11,082 bases of DNA, from assembly GCA_023666975.1 (NCBI GenBank), contig JAMPAW010000041.1, positions 12,550-23,631 on the forward strand, in the 5' to 3' direction. Under the pieces are notes generated by a model. That model was not told the DNA's origin, searched no databases, and worked only from the letters and a program-made list of their open reading frames with translations. The position numbers and the translations under genes are program-made. This document shows, piece by piece, positions 1-6,346 of the stretch (its first letter is position 1; the number at the start of each line of letters is the position of its first letter). The DNA is from Clostridium sp. Its GTDB lineage: Bacteria; Bacillota_A; Clostridia; Lachnospirales; Lachnospiraceae.

Positions 1-4
1 AACA

Positions 5-26
5 TTTGTAACAATTTTGTAACAAT
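5..26. repeat. Tandem 11-bp repeat with palindromic TTGTAACAA core
   Basis: Two perfect, directly adjacent copies of TTTGTAACAAT lie at 5-15 and 16-26. Each holds the odd palindrome TTGT-A-ACAA (6-14 and 17-25), so the centres are 11 bp apart, about one helical turn. The repeat lies downstream of luxS, in DNA where no gene is visible. Such spacing suits a protein-binding site for a gene beyond the left edge, but AT-rich DNA can produce this by chance. No regulator is identified. Confidence 0.5.
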
Positions 27-47
27 TTAATATTTTTCCATGCCTTT

Positions 48-71
48 TTGTAAGGATATTACAAGATTTTT
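48..71 (+). terminator. Weak hairpin at the 3' end of luxS
   Basis: TTGTAA (48-53) and TTACAA (59-64) form a 6-bp stem around a GGATA loop. A short T-run (67-71) follows only when read on the + strand, so any terminator would serve a convergent gene to the left of the window, not luxS. The stem is AT-rich and weak. It also shares the TTGTAA half-site with the tandem repeat at 5-26, so it may be a binding site instead. No good terminator for luxS itself was found in bases 1-69. Confidence 0.25.
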
Positions 72-549
72 ACTCCGGATAAACCAAACGTTCGTCGGAA
101 ATATTCATCAGCACATCATCATAATAGCGTTTTGCCACATATTTTGCCATATTCAGATTCATATCCAGATAATTGCCGCAGTCTCTTGCCGCAGCGCCGG
201 GCACATCACCTTCAAAATCCTTCATAAAACCATACATCTCTGTTACCAGCGGCACAACATCGCCCGCCTCATAATCGCCTGCAAGAATCAGATAAAAACC
301 CGTTCTGCAGCCCATAGGGCCAAAGTAGATTACCCGGTCTTTATATTCCGCATGATTCCGCAGAAAAGTTGCGCCGAGATGCTCTAATGTATGTACCTCC
401 GCCGTATTCATCACCGGCTCAAAATTCGGTCTTGTCATGCGCAAATCAAAGGTGGTAACTGTTTCGGCACCGACCTTGTCCTTTCTGGACACGTATACTC
501 CCGGCAGCAGGGTTAAATGATTTACTGTAAAACTCGCAATTTTTTCCAT
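70..549 (-). CDS. luxS: S-ribosylhomocysteine lyase LuxS (AI-2 synthase)
   Basis: LuxS is a cytoplasmic metalloenzyme that cleaves S-ribosylhomocysteine to homocysteine and DPD, the precursor of autoinducer 2. At 159 residues it has the family's usual full length. The metal-binding H53-T-L-E-H57 motif is present with catalytic E56. The third metal ligand is C124 in ARDCGNYLD, and the catalytic cysteine is C81 in GPMGCRTG. The substrate-recognition start (FTVNHLTLLPGVYVSRKD) is also intact, so the enzyme should be active. The ATG is preceded by CGGAGG about 12 nt upstream. It follows the nucleosidase gene by 26 nt with no visible promoter or terminator between, so the two are probably cotranscribed and catalyse consecutive steps of SAH detoxification. 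Confidence 0.98.
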   Translation of the reverse strand: MEKIASFTVNHLTLLPGVYVSRKDKVGAETVTTFDLRMTRPNFEPVMNTAEVHTLEHLGATFLRNHAEYKDRVIYFGPMGCRTGFYLILAGDYEAGDVVPLVTEMYGFMKDFEGDVPGAAARDCGNYLDMNLNMAKYVAKRYYDDVLMNISDERLVYPE

Positions 550-575
550 AATTCACTAAAACCTCCGTATCGTTT

Positions 576-1268
576 CTATAATTCTTCACAAAGAGCCAGC
601 AGCAGCTTCACCGAATGCTCGATTGCCTGCGCCTCAAAAGTCGGGTAATCCACAGAGGCGGAATCATCTGCCTTATCAGAAATTGCCCGGATAATCAAAA
701 ATGGAATCTGGTTCAAATAAGCGGCATGCGCAATCGCTGCGCCTTCCATCTCCGTACAAAATCCGGCAAAATTCTCTACCAGCCATTTCTTTTTGTCTTT
801 GTCGGACACAAACTGGTCTCCACTGACCACCCGCCCTTCAAAAACCTTAACCTCAGGATTCACCCGCTCGCAAACTGTTTTTGCAAGAGTGCGCAGCCGC
901 TCGTCTGCCGCAAAAGACAGCGTATCCATTCGCGGAATCTGCCCCAGCGGATAACCGAACGCCACGGCATCCATATCGTGCTCCAATGTATCTGTAGACA
1001 GCACAATGTCTCCGATATCAATATCGGCATTTAACGAACCGGCAATACCCGTATTAATCATTGCGCTTACCTGATAACAGTCAACCAGTATCTGAGCACA
1101 CATTGCCGCATTCACCTTGCCGATTCCGGAACGTACTACCACCACAGGCTTACCGCTAATCGTTCCCTGATAGAAATCCATGGAAGCCCTTGACTCCACC
1201 TGTACATCTTTCATCTTTTCTTTGATTTTGGCCACTTCCTCGTCCATGGCACCAATTATTCCCAGCAT
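576..1268 (-). CDS. mtnN: 5'-methylthioadenosine/S-adenosylhomocysteine nucleosidase
   Basis: This cytoplasmic enzyme removes adenine from methylthioadenosine and S-adenosylhomocysteine. It recycles methionine and supplies S-ribosylhomocysteine to LuxS. The 230 residues match the family length of about 230. The N-terminal GIIGAMDEE carries E11, which corresponds to E. coli Glu12. INTGIAGSL (71-79) is the typical nucleoside phosphorylase-like loop. TEMEGAAIAH (172-181) supplies the ribose-binding M174 and E175. AISDKADD (195-202) holds the catalytic aspartate D198. All expected active-site residues are present. A modest AGAGG lies about 7 nt before the ATG. The gene sits 28 nt after the histidine kinase and 26 nt before luxS, which suggests one transcript. 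Confidence 0.97.
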   Translation of the reverse strand: MLGIIGAMDEEVAKIKEKMKDVQVESRASMDFYQGTISGKPVVVVRSGIGKVNAAMCAQILVDCYQVSAMINTGIAGSLNADIDIGDIVLSTDTLEHDMDAVAFGYPLGQIPRMDTLSFAADERLRTLAKTVCERVNPEVKVFEGRVVSGDQFVSDKDKKKWLVENFAGFCTEMEGAAIAHAAYLNQIPFLIIRAISDKADDSASVDYPTFEAQAIEHSVKLLLALCEEL

Positions 1269-1296
1269 CTCTCTACCTCTCTTTCTCTATATATTA

Positions 1297-2688
1297 CTAG
1301 TTCCTCTCCATAGGAATCGTCAGCCTAACCGTAAATTCCCCTTCCACTTCAAATTTCTGAAATCCGCCGTGATGAAGCTTCATAATCCGTTCACAGGTAA
1401 TCAAGCCGATTTTGGTACTCTCGTGTACGTCCCTGTCGGCGCAAATCCCGTTGCGCACCCCCAGCACAAGAAATCCCTGCTCGACACCCGCCGATATTTC
1501 TATCGGTGCCTGCTTATCCGCATATTTATCCAGATTAGATAAAATGTTATTCAATACCCGCTGCATGTACTGCGAATTAATCAGGCAGTTACCCGATTTC
1601 TCATCGAGACGGTTGGTAAATTGAATTTGGAAGCCTTCCTCCTCCAGACTAAGAAATTGATTTTCCACTAAATCCGCCACCAGCGCATAGGCATTAACCG
1701 GTTCCACCTGCAGCCGTTTTCTGTCCTCTCCATATATTAGAAAATACTCAAAAAGCTGGTCCGACAATTCCTTAATCTCTCTGGTCTTGTCCAGAGAAAG
1801 CGCCAAATAATGCTTTCTCTTTTGCTCGTCCTTAATATGTTCCATATTAAGCATTTCCAGATATCCTGTCAAGGTGGTAAGCGGAGTGCGCAAATCATGT
1901 GACATCGAAGTAACCAGCTCCTTGTTTGCCTGAAGCATCTGCTGTTCTTTTTTCATACTGTCCACCACAGACAGCCGTAGCTGTTCAATACCGTGTGCGA
2001 GGCTTCCCAGCTCGTCATGACCCTTGATCGTAATCGGATATTCCAGATTGCCACCCTCCAAAATCCGCAGCTCTTTTTCTATATCATTGATGTATTTTAA
2101 CTTATTCCGCAAAAGGCTGGTAAAAACGATCAGAAAAATAAATATACCTAATCCGACGCCAACTCCCCAGACATAATAGGAATACTGCCAATAATCATAA
2201 CAGAACATATCCACACTCGCCACCGTTCCGTCTGCAAGCTCCAGCCGGTACAGATTCTGCTCATCTAACAGTGCCGTATCCTCCTCAAGCTCTGTCTCCT
2301 CCTCAATTACATCGGTGTCATAGTAGGCATAATCGGAATTAAAAATTACCTTGTTGTTCTGATAAATCGACAAATACACATATACATTGTCATCTGTCCA
2401 GTTTTTAATCTCCGAAATATCTGCGGCCGTTATCGCATATCGTTCCACATACGACTGTAAGTCTTCCATATGTTTAATCTGAAACGTGCGGTTCCTCTCC
2501 TCATCATCAAATTGGTTCTCCACCAGATTTAACCCAAAATGAACAACGAAAAAACCACAGCCGAACGCACATAGCCCGGAGAGCACAACACAGCCCACCA
2601 GATACCATGTCAGTCTTGTACGAAAAGCATCCCAAATCCTAAACAACCCGATAACCCCTTCCCCATATATTATGAAGATACTTTGCAT
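1297..2688 (-). CDS. Membrane sensor histidine kinase with atypical ATP-binding boxes
   Basis: This is probably the sensor kinase for the response regulator just upstream. Numbering from the ATG at 2688, it has a membrane helix at about 28-52, an acidic extracytoplasmic region (about 55-168), a second helix (about 171-193), HAMP (about 194-247) and a HisKA helix with SMSHDLRTPL, where H264 is the phospho-acceptor. The N box is NNILSNLDKYA (380-390). The expected D-x-G-x-G of the G1 box is replaced by LGVRNGI (409-415). The G2 box reads STKIGL (424-429) where STGIGL is usual. It may be a low-activity kinase or a phosphatase-biased one, or belong to a clostridial subfamily with a divergent lid. 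The ATG start overlaps the regulator gene by 50 nt. A TTG at 2646, behind GGAAGGGG, overlaps only its stop region and may be the true start (449 aa). The signal sensed is unknown. Confidence 0.93.
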   Translation of the reverse strand: MQSIFIIYGEGVIGLFRIWDAFRTRLTWYLVGCVVLSGLCAFGCGFFVVHFGLNLVENQFDDEERNRTFQIKHMEDLQSYVERYAITAADISEIKNWTDDNVYVYLSIYQNNKVIFNSDYAYYDTDVIEEETELEEDTALLDEQNLYRLELADGTVASVDMFCYDYWQYSYYVWGVGVGLGIFIFLIVFTSLLRNKLKYINDIEKELRILEGGNLEYPITIKGHDELGSLAHGIEQLRLSVVDSMKKEQQMLQANKELVTSMSHDLRTPLTTLTGYLEMLNMEHIKDEQKRKHYLALSLDKTREIKELSDQLFEYFLIYGEDRKRLQVEPVNAYALVADLVENQFLSLEEEGFQIQFTNRLDEKSGNCLINSQYMQRVLNNILSNLDKYADKQAPIEISAGVEQGFLVLGVRNGICADRDVHESTKIGLITCERIMKLHHGGFQKFEVEGEFTVRLTIPMERN

Positions 2689-3337
2689 TGGGTCCGGTAT
2701 CCCCTAATTTTTTCCGGATATTCCGGATATGCACCATAACCGTATTTGTCGAATTTGGCATATACGCCTCCTCCCAGACACCCTCGTAGATTTCCCTCGC
2801 CGTAAAAATACGATTGCGGTTTGAGGCTAGCAGCAGTAAAATCCGATACTCTATCTCCGTGAGAGAAATCTCCTTGCCGTCCCGAATGACCTGCTGCAAA
2901 TCCGTGTCCAGAATGATGTCCTGTATCACAATCTGATTGGTTTTTCCTGATTCTATTGTTCCCTGACCGATATGGGGACGCTTTAACAGCGCCTTCACCC
3001 GAAGCAGAAGCTCCGTACAGGAAAAGGGCTTCACCAGATAATCATCTCCTCCTGCCTCAAATCCTTCTATCAAATCCGACTCGGCCGATTTGGCTGTCAG
3101 AAACAAAACCGGGACATCTGTCCTGCTGCGAATCTGCGCACAGGCATCATAACCGCTGCACCCCGGCATCATAATGTCCAATATCACTAAGTGGATACTG
3201 TCATCAAACTTCTCCACAGCTTCCACACCGTCATTGGCAAGTACCACATCAAATCCGGCATCCTCTAACATAATCTGCAGCAGCTTGCGAATATCCTTCG
3301 CATCATCTGCCACCAAAATCTTCTGCCTGTCTGTCAT
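2639..3337 (-). CDS. OmpR/PhoB-family response regulator
   Basis: This is a DNA-binding response regulator, expected to be phosphorylated by the kinase encoded next to it. The 232 residues fit the family. The receiver domain (about 5-120) has the acidic pair D11/D12, phospho-acceptor D54 in VILDIMMPG, T81 and K103 in LVKPF, so it should be phosphorylatable. A winged-helix output domain occupies about 130-232, with LTEIEYRILLLL, the recognition-helix region NTVMVHIRNIRKKLG, and the closing wing IWGRGYRVV. It resembles VanR-type regulators of Firmicutes. The frame stays open to a GTG at 3358, but the ATG at 3337 gives the typical MTDRQKILVADD beginning and has AGAGGTG at 3343-3349. It probably heads a four-gene unit with the kinase, mtnN and luxS. 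Its target genes are unknown. Confidence 0.95.
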   Translation of the reverse strand: MTDRQKILVADDAKDIRKLLQIMLEDAGFDVVLANDGVEAVEKFDDSIHLVILDIMMPGCSGYDACAQIRSRTDVPVLFLTAKSAESDLIEGFEAGGDDYLVKPFSCTELLLRVKALLKRPHIGQGTIESGKTNQIVIQDIILDTDLQQVIRDGKEISLTEIEYRILLLLASNRNRIFTAREIYEGVWEEAYMPNSTNTVMVHIRNIRKKLGDTGPNAKYLHNIWGRGYRVV

Positions 3338-3388
3338 ACCCACACCTCTCATTCTCACCTATATCTATACATAAAATGATTTACAACT

Positions 3389-3406
3389 TGCTGTATCAGT
3401 ATAGCA
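3389..3406 (-). promoter_or_regulatory. Extended -10 promoter and overlapping palindrome before the response regulator
   Basis: Read on the minus strand, TGC directly precedes TATACT (-10 at 3398-3403, TGn at 3404-3406), a strong extended -10 element; no good -35 is seen. The predicted start is near 3391, leaving a leader of roughly 54 nt to the ATG. The same bases form an imperfect inverted repeat, TGCTnTA-N4-TAnAGCA, centred on the -10. A repressor or the regulator itself could bind there, but that is inference. Confidence 0.5.
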
Positions 3407-3476
3407 GACTTTTCCCCAAAATCCCATTGCATCCGGAAACACTTAAGAATTCTTTATATTTACATATTCTATTCTG

Positions 3477-4655
3477 TTAATAGGCCTTAAGCCATTTTAC
3501 CAGCTGCCTTGCTATTTTATAAACCGGTCCTTCCAGCTTTTTTCTGGCATTTTTCAGCTCTCCCCGTATCGCAATATGCTGCGGGCAATGTTGTTCACAT
3601 TTTCCGCACTCCACACAATTCGAGGCCGCAGAAGAATTACGGCGCATAGCCGTACACATGATATATTCTCTCAATGCGGTTATTTTGCCCTCGGTATAAC
3701 GGCGGTTGTATGCCGCAAAGGTACCCGGAATGTCTACCTGCTTCGGACAGGGCATACAATATCCGCATCCGGTACATTTCACTTTCATTTTGGAATTGAT
3801 TGCCTCCACGACACGGGCCAGCATGCGCTCCTCTTCCTCACCGATTTCACCCTCTTTTGAAGCGGCGGCAGTGCTCGTATTATCTTCCACCATGGCAACC
3901 GAATTCATGCCGGACAGCACACAGGTGACCTCCGGCTGACTCCAAAGCCATTTGAAAGCCCATTGCACAGGTGTATGCTTTACCGGATATTCCGCAAAGA
4001 TTTTCTGCGCCGCCTCCGGCAGATGATTCACCAGACGTCCGCCCCTAAGCGGTTCCATGATGATAACCGGCAGACCCTTTTCATGAGCATATTTAAGCCC
4101 TCTCCTTCCCGCCTGGGAATGTTCGTCCATATAATTATACTGAATCTGCGTGAAATCCCAATCATAGGCATCTATCAGCTGACAGAACATATCGGTATTC
4201 CCGTGGTAAGAAAATCCCACCTGACGGATTGCTCCGCTTTTTTGTTTTTCCTGAAGCCACTCGACGATTCCAAGACCCTTCAGCCGTTCCCATGTCGCAA
4301 CATCGGTCAGCATATGCATCAGGTAATAGTCAATATGGTCTGTCTGCAAACGCAGCAGCTGTTCGGAAAAATACTTTTCCATGCTGTCTTTACTTTTTAT
4401 CAGATAGTGCGGCAGCTTACTGGCAATATATACTTTATTGCGAATCTGATTACGGGCAAGAATTTCCCCCAATGCAGCTTCACTGCCATAATAAACGTAA
4501 GCCGTATCATAATAATTCACTCCGGCATGGTATGCCGCCATAATCTCCTTTTCTGCCTTCTCCAAATCAATTTTGCCGCCGTTCTGGGTAAACCGCATAC
4601 AGCCATACCCAAGAATCGACACGCTGTTTCCATATTTATCTGTTCGATAATTCAT
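3477..4655 (-). CDS. Aldo/keto reductase with C-terminal two-[4Fe-4S] ferredoxin domain
   Basis: This is an oxidoreductase of the aldo/keto reductase superfamily, fused to a ferredoxin-like domain. The TIM-barrel part (about 1-285) has the expected catalytic tetrad: D50 and Y55 in DTAYVY, K80 in IASK and H114 in YYLMH. The C-terminal part carries two cysteine sets, C294-x2-C-x2-C-x2-C303-P and C347-x2-C-x2-C-x3-C357-P, suited to two [4Fe-4S] clusters. At 392 residues it matches the clostridial AKR-ferredoxin subfamily. Electrons may pass between NAD(P)H and a redox carrier, but the substrate cannot be predicted. The ATG has GGGAG/AGGA just upstream. It lies 41 nt after the sigma-like gene and could share its transcript. 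No clear terminator was found between its stop and the response-regulator promoter. Confidence 0.94.
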   Translation of the reverse strand: MNYRTDKYGNSVSILGYGCMRFTQNGGKIDLEKAEKEIMAAYHAGVNYYDTAYVYYGSEAALGEILARNQIRNKVYIASKLPHYLIKSKDSMEKYFSEQLLRLQTDHIDYYLMHMLTDVATWERLKGLGIVEWLQEKQKSGAIRQVGFSYHGNTDMFCQLIDAYDWDFTQIQYNYMDEHSQAGRRGLKYAHEKGLPVIIMEPLRGGRLVNHLPEAAQKIFAEYPVKHTPVQWAFKWLWSQPEVTCVLSGMNSVAMVEDNTSTAAASKEGEIGEEEERMLARVVEAINSKMKVKCTGCGYCMPCPKQVDIPGTFAAYNRRYTEGKITALREYIMCTAMRRNSSAASNCVECGKCEQHCPQHIAIRGELKNARKKLEGPVYKIARQLVKWLKAY

Positions 4656-4696
4656 TTCCTGCTCCCATTCTCATTATTGTCCCGACATTTTGGTCA

Positions 4697-5404
4697 CTAT
4701 CGATTCGCTTCCTCAATAATATCCTTTAACTCCTCCAATTCGGCTGCCGGAATTTTGGTATATTCCGCCAGCTCCTCCGTTGTCGGAGAATGTCCTGTCT
4801 CCTCGGTCAACAGCTTCATTGCCTCATACACCAGACTCACTCTGCCGACAATCGCATCGCCAAGCTCCCGCTCGTCACGGATTCCCGCTACATAGGCAAT
4901 AATGCCTTCCTCCACGGCCGTGGAAAGCTCCTCCTCTACATCTGTCTTCGCCATACTTCCGCATAATTGCCGCAATTTCAGCAGCAGCGCCATATTGCCC
5001 TCCTGTACCAAGTCCTCAACACTGAGCTTTGAATCCAGATATTTTCTGGCTGTTCGCAGCACATTTTCCAGCCACGCAGTAGAGATCATATCCACCATGG
5101 CCGTATCCCCCTGCAGCAGCTTCCGGTAAAATTCCGCCTTTTCCTCCGGGGTATAATCCGGCAGCATTTCCAGCTCCTCTAAATACATCTGAAAAATACG
5201 GGAATTATCAGACACCTCGTCCCCCGCCTCTTCAAAATTTCCGGAGTCAGACAAAAAATCCAAAACCAACTGTTCCTGATTTGGCTCCAGCTCCAAATCT
5301 GCAAAGTATGCCAAAATCTCCTCCCGTGACAGCGGTTCCTCGGCAACCCGCATAATCTCTTTTACCGCATTCAGCGTTTCCATAAATGTATTCTGGTCTG
5401 TCAT
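4697..5404 (-). CDS. Degenerate sigma-70-like protein lacking promoter-recognition regions
   Basis: This 235-residue acidic protein resembles a primary-type sigma factor in parts only. Residues 10-60 (PLSREEILAYF and following) look like region 1.1. Residues 69-82 (RIFQMYLEELEMLP) look like region 1.2. Residues 84-147 resemble regions 2.1-2.2, ending in KYLDSKLSVEDLVQEGNMAL, which matches the core-RNA-polymerase-binding helix. The aromatic, basic 2.3/2.4 segment that melts and reads the -10 is absent; residues 148-185 are acidic instead. Residues 188-231 (SLVYEAMKLL, GHSPTTEELAEYTKIP) resemble region 3.0. Region 4 is missing. It could bind RNA polymerase core without promoter recognition, as a decoy or modulator, or be a decayed sigma factor. 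The reading frame is clean, with AGGAG placed before the ATG and the start 11 nt after the methyltransferase stop, which suggests translational linkage. Confidence 0.8.
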   Translation of the reverse strand: MTDQNTFMETLNAVKEIMRVAEEPLSREEILAYFADLELEPNQEQLVLDFLSDSGNFEEAGDEVSDNSRIFQMYLEELEMLPDYTPEEKAEFYRKLLQGDTAMVDMISTAWLENVLRTARKYLDSKLSVEDLVQEGNMALLLKLRQLCGSMAKTDVEEELSTAVEEGIIAYVAGIRDERELGDAIVGRVSLVYEAMKLLTEETGHSPTTEELAEYTKIPAAELEELKDIIEEANR

Positions 5405-5415
5405 ATTTCTCCTCT

Positions 5416-6273
5416 CTACCTTTCCATGTCCACAGGCTTCTTCAAAATATCGAGCGTATGCGCCCCCGCCCCGATTAAATCCTGCCTTTCACATGTGGCA
5501 AGATGATATTGGACAAAAAGCCGGAAGGTCTGCTCGTCCATGGCATTTAATACCGGACGCATGTAGTCTGCCGCCCCGTCCGGAGAAATTATCTTCACCC
5601 GCTCCAGCCCTGCTGCCGCATTTAACCGGTCGATATCCTCTATACGGACATAGTCATATAAATCTTTTTCCTCTGCCTGCGAGTGGAAATCTTCCGTCAG
5701 CCGCCCTTCCCGGATACACTCGCCGATATGGTTCTCCTTAAAGGCATAGGTCAGCACACAGTACTCATTCATGCAATATGCCACCAATATCCGTCCTCCG
5801 GGCTTCGTCACCCGCGCGGCCTCCGTCAGCGCCTTCAGCTTATCTTCAAAACAAAATAAATGATACATCGGACCAAACAACAATGTCAAATCGAACGCTT
5901 CATCTGCAAATCGCTTTAAATTCATCGCATTTCCCTGAAAGGCTTTTACCCGGCTTTTCTTCGACTTCAAAATACCCAGATTATATTTTACCAGCTCCAC
6001 TGCGGTCACATCATATCCTTCCTCCGCAAGTTTCACGGAATATCTGCCCGTTCCCGCACCAATATCCAATATCCGGACTGCCAAATCATCGAGCCTGCCC
6101 TGCACTCCCGCTGCTGCCGGTCCTTGAACCTCCCCCTCCTGCAGCTCGTCCAGACATTGATGAATATATTTCATTGAGGTAATGAACTCCACCTGTCCAT
6201 GGCGGCTTTGCAGACGTTTATCCTCGTTAAATTTGTTATAATACTTTTCCAGCTCCGACATTTCCTTTGCCAT
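5416..6273 (-). CDS. Class I SAM-dependent methyltransferase
   Basis: This is a probable cytoplasmic methyltransferase with a Rossmann-type SAM-binding fold. Motif I is ILDIGAGTGRYS (68-79), followed by the acidic E93 in VTAVELV that should bind the SAM ribose. FQGNAMNL (112-119) is the motif around the adenine pocket, and DLTLLFGPMYHLF (128-140) resembles the motif IV region of the GPLYHL subgroup. KPGGRILVAY (157-166) follows. The substrate, small molecule or macromolecule, cannot be told. The 285 residues are normal for the group. CGGAGG lies about 11 nt before the ATG. The stop sits 11 nt before the sigma-like gene, whose ribosome binding site overlaps the gap, so the two are surely cotranscribed. 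Its by-product SAH is the substrate of the nucleosidase encoded further downstream, but any specific link is inference. Confidence 0.9.
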   Translation of the reverse strand: MAKEMSELEKYYNKFNEDKRLQSRHGQVEFITSMKYIHQCLDELQEGEVQGPAAAGVQGRLDDLAVRILDIGAGTGRYSVKLAEEGYDVTAVELVKYNLGILKSKKSRVKAFQGNAMNLKRFADEAFDLTLLFGPMYHLFCFEDKLKALTEAARVTKPGGRILVAYCMNEYCVLTYAFKENHIGECIREGRLTEDFHSQAEEKDLYDYVRIEDIDRLNAAAGLERVKIISPDGAADYMRPVLNAMDEQTFRLFVQYHLATCERQDLIGAGAHTLDILKKPVDMER

Positions 6274-6297
6274 TTTCCGTAAAGCCTCCGACTGATA

Positions 6298-6325
6298 AAA
6301 AGCACCGTCATAAAACGATGCTTTT
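6298..6325 (-). terminator. Intrinsic terminator of the chemotaxis receptor gene
   Basis: On the minus strand AAAAGCATCG pairs with CGGTGCTTTT across an 8-nt loop, a 10-bp stem with one G-U pair; TTTTTATC follows at the 3' side. The same position would be a C-A mismatch in + strand RNA, which favours the minus direction. It starts 21 nt after the receptor stop codon and ends 24 nt before the methyltransferase ATG. The methyltransferase group therefore needs read-through or a promoter hidden here; no convincing one was seen. Confidence 0.75.
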
Positions 6326-6346
6326 ATCCGATTCGTATTTACCCGT

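Noticed and set aside
2715..2732. Tandem CCGGATATT-type repeat
   Set aside because: It falls in the response regulator's recognition-helix codons and simply reflects the repeated residues in IRNIR.
3444..3453. AAGAATTCTT palindrome between the reductase and regulator genes
   Set aside because: There is no loop or T-run, so it is not a terminator, and a single 10-bp AT-rich palindrome is expected by chance.
4656..4696. Possible promoter or terminator between the sigma-like gene and the reductase
   Set aside because: No hairpin with T-run and no acceptable -35/-10 pair were found in the 41-nt gap.
3963..4895. A 310-codon + strand open frame
   Set aside because: It runs antisense through the well-supported aldo/keto reductase and into the sigma-like gene, has low-complexity His/Cys/Ser-rich content and shows no domain. 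It is a shadow of minus-strand codon use.
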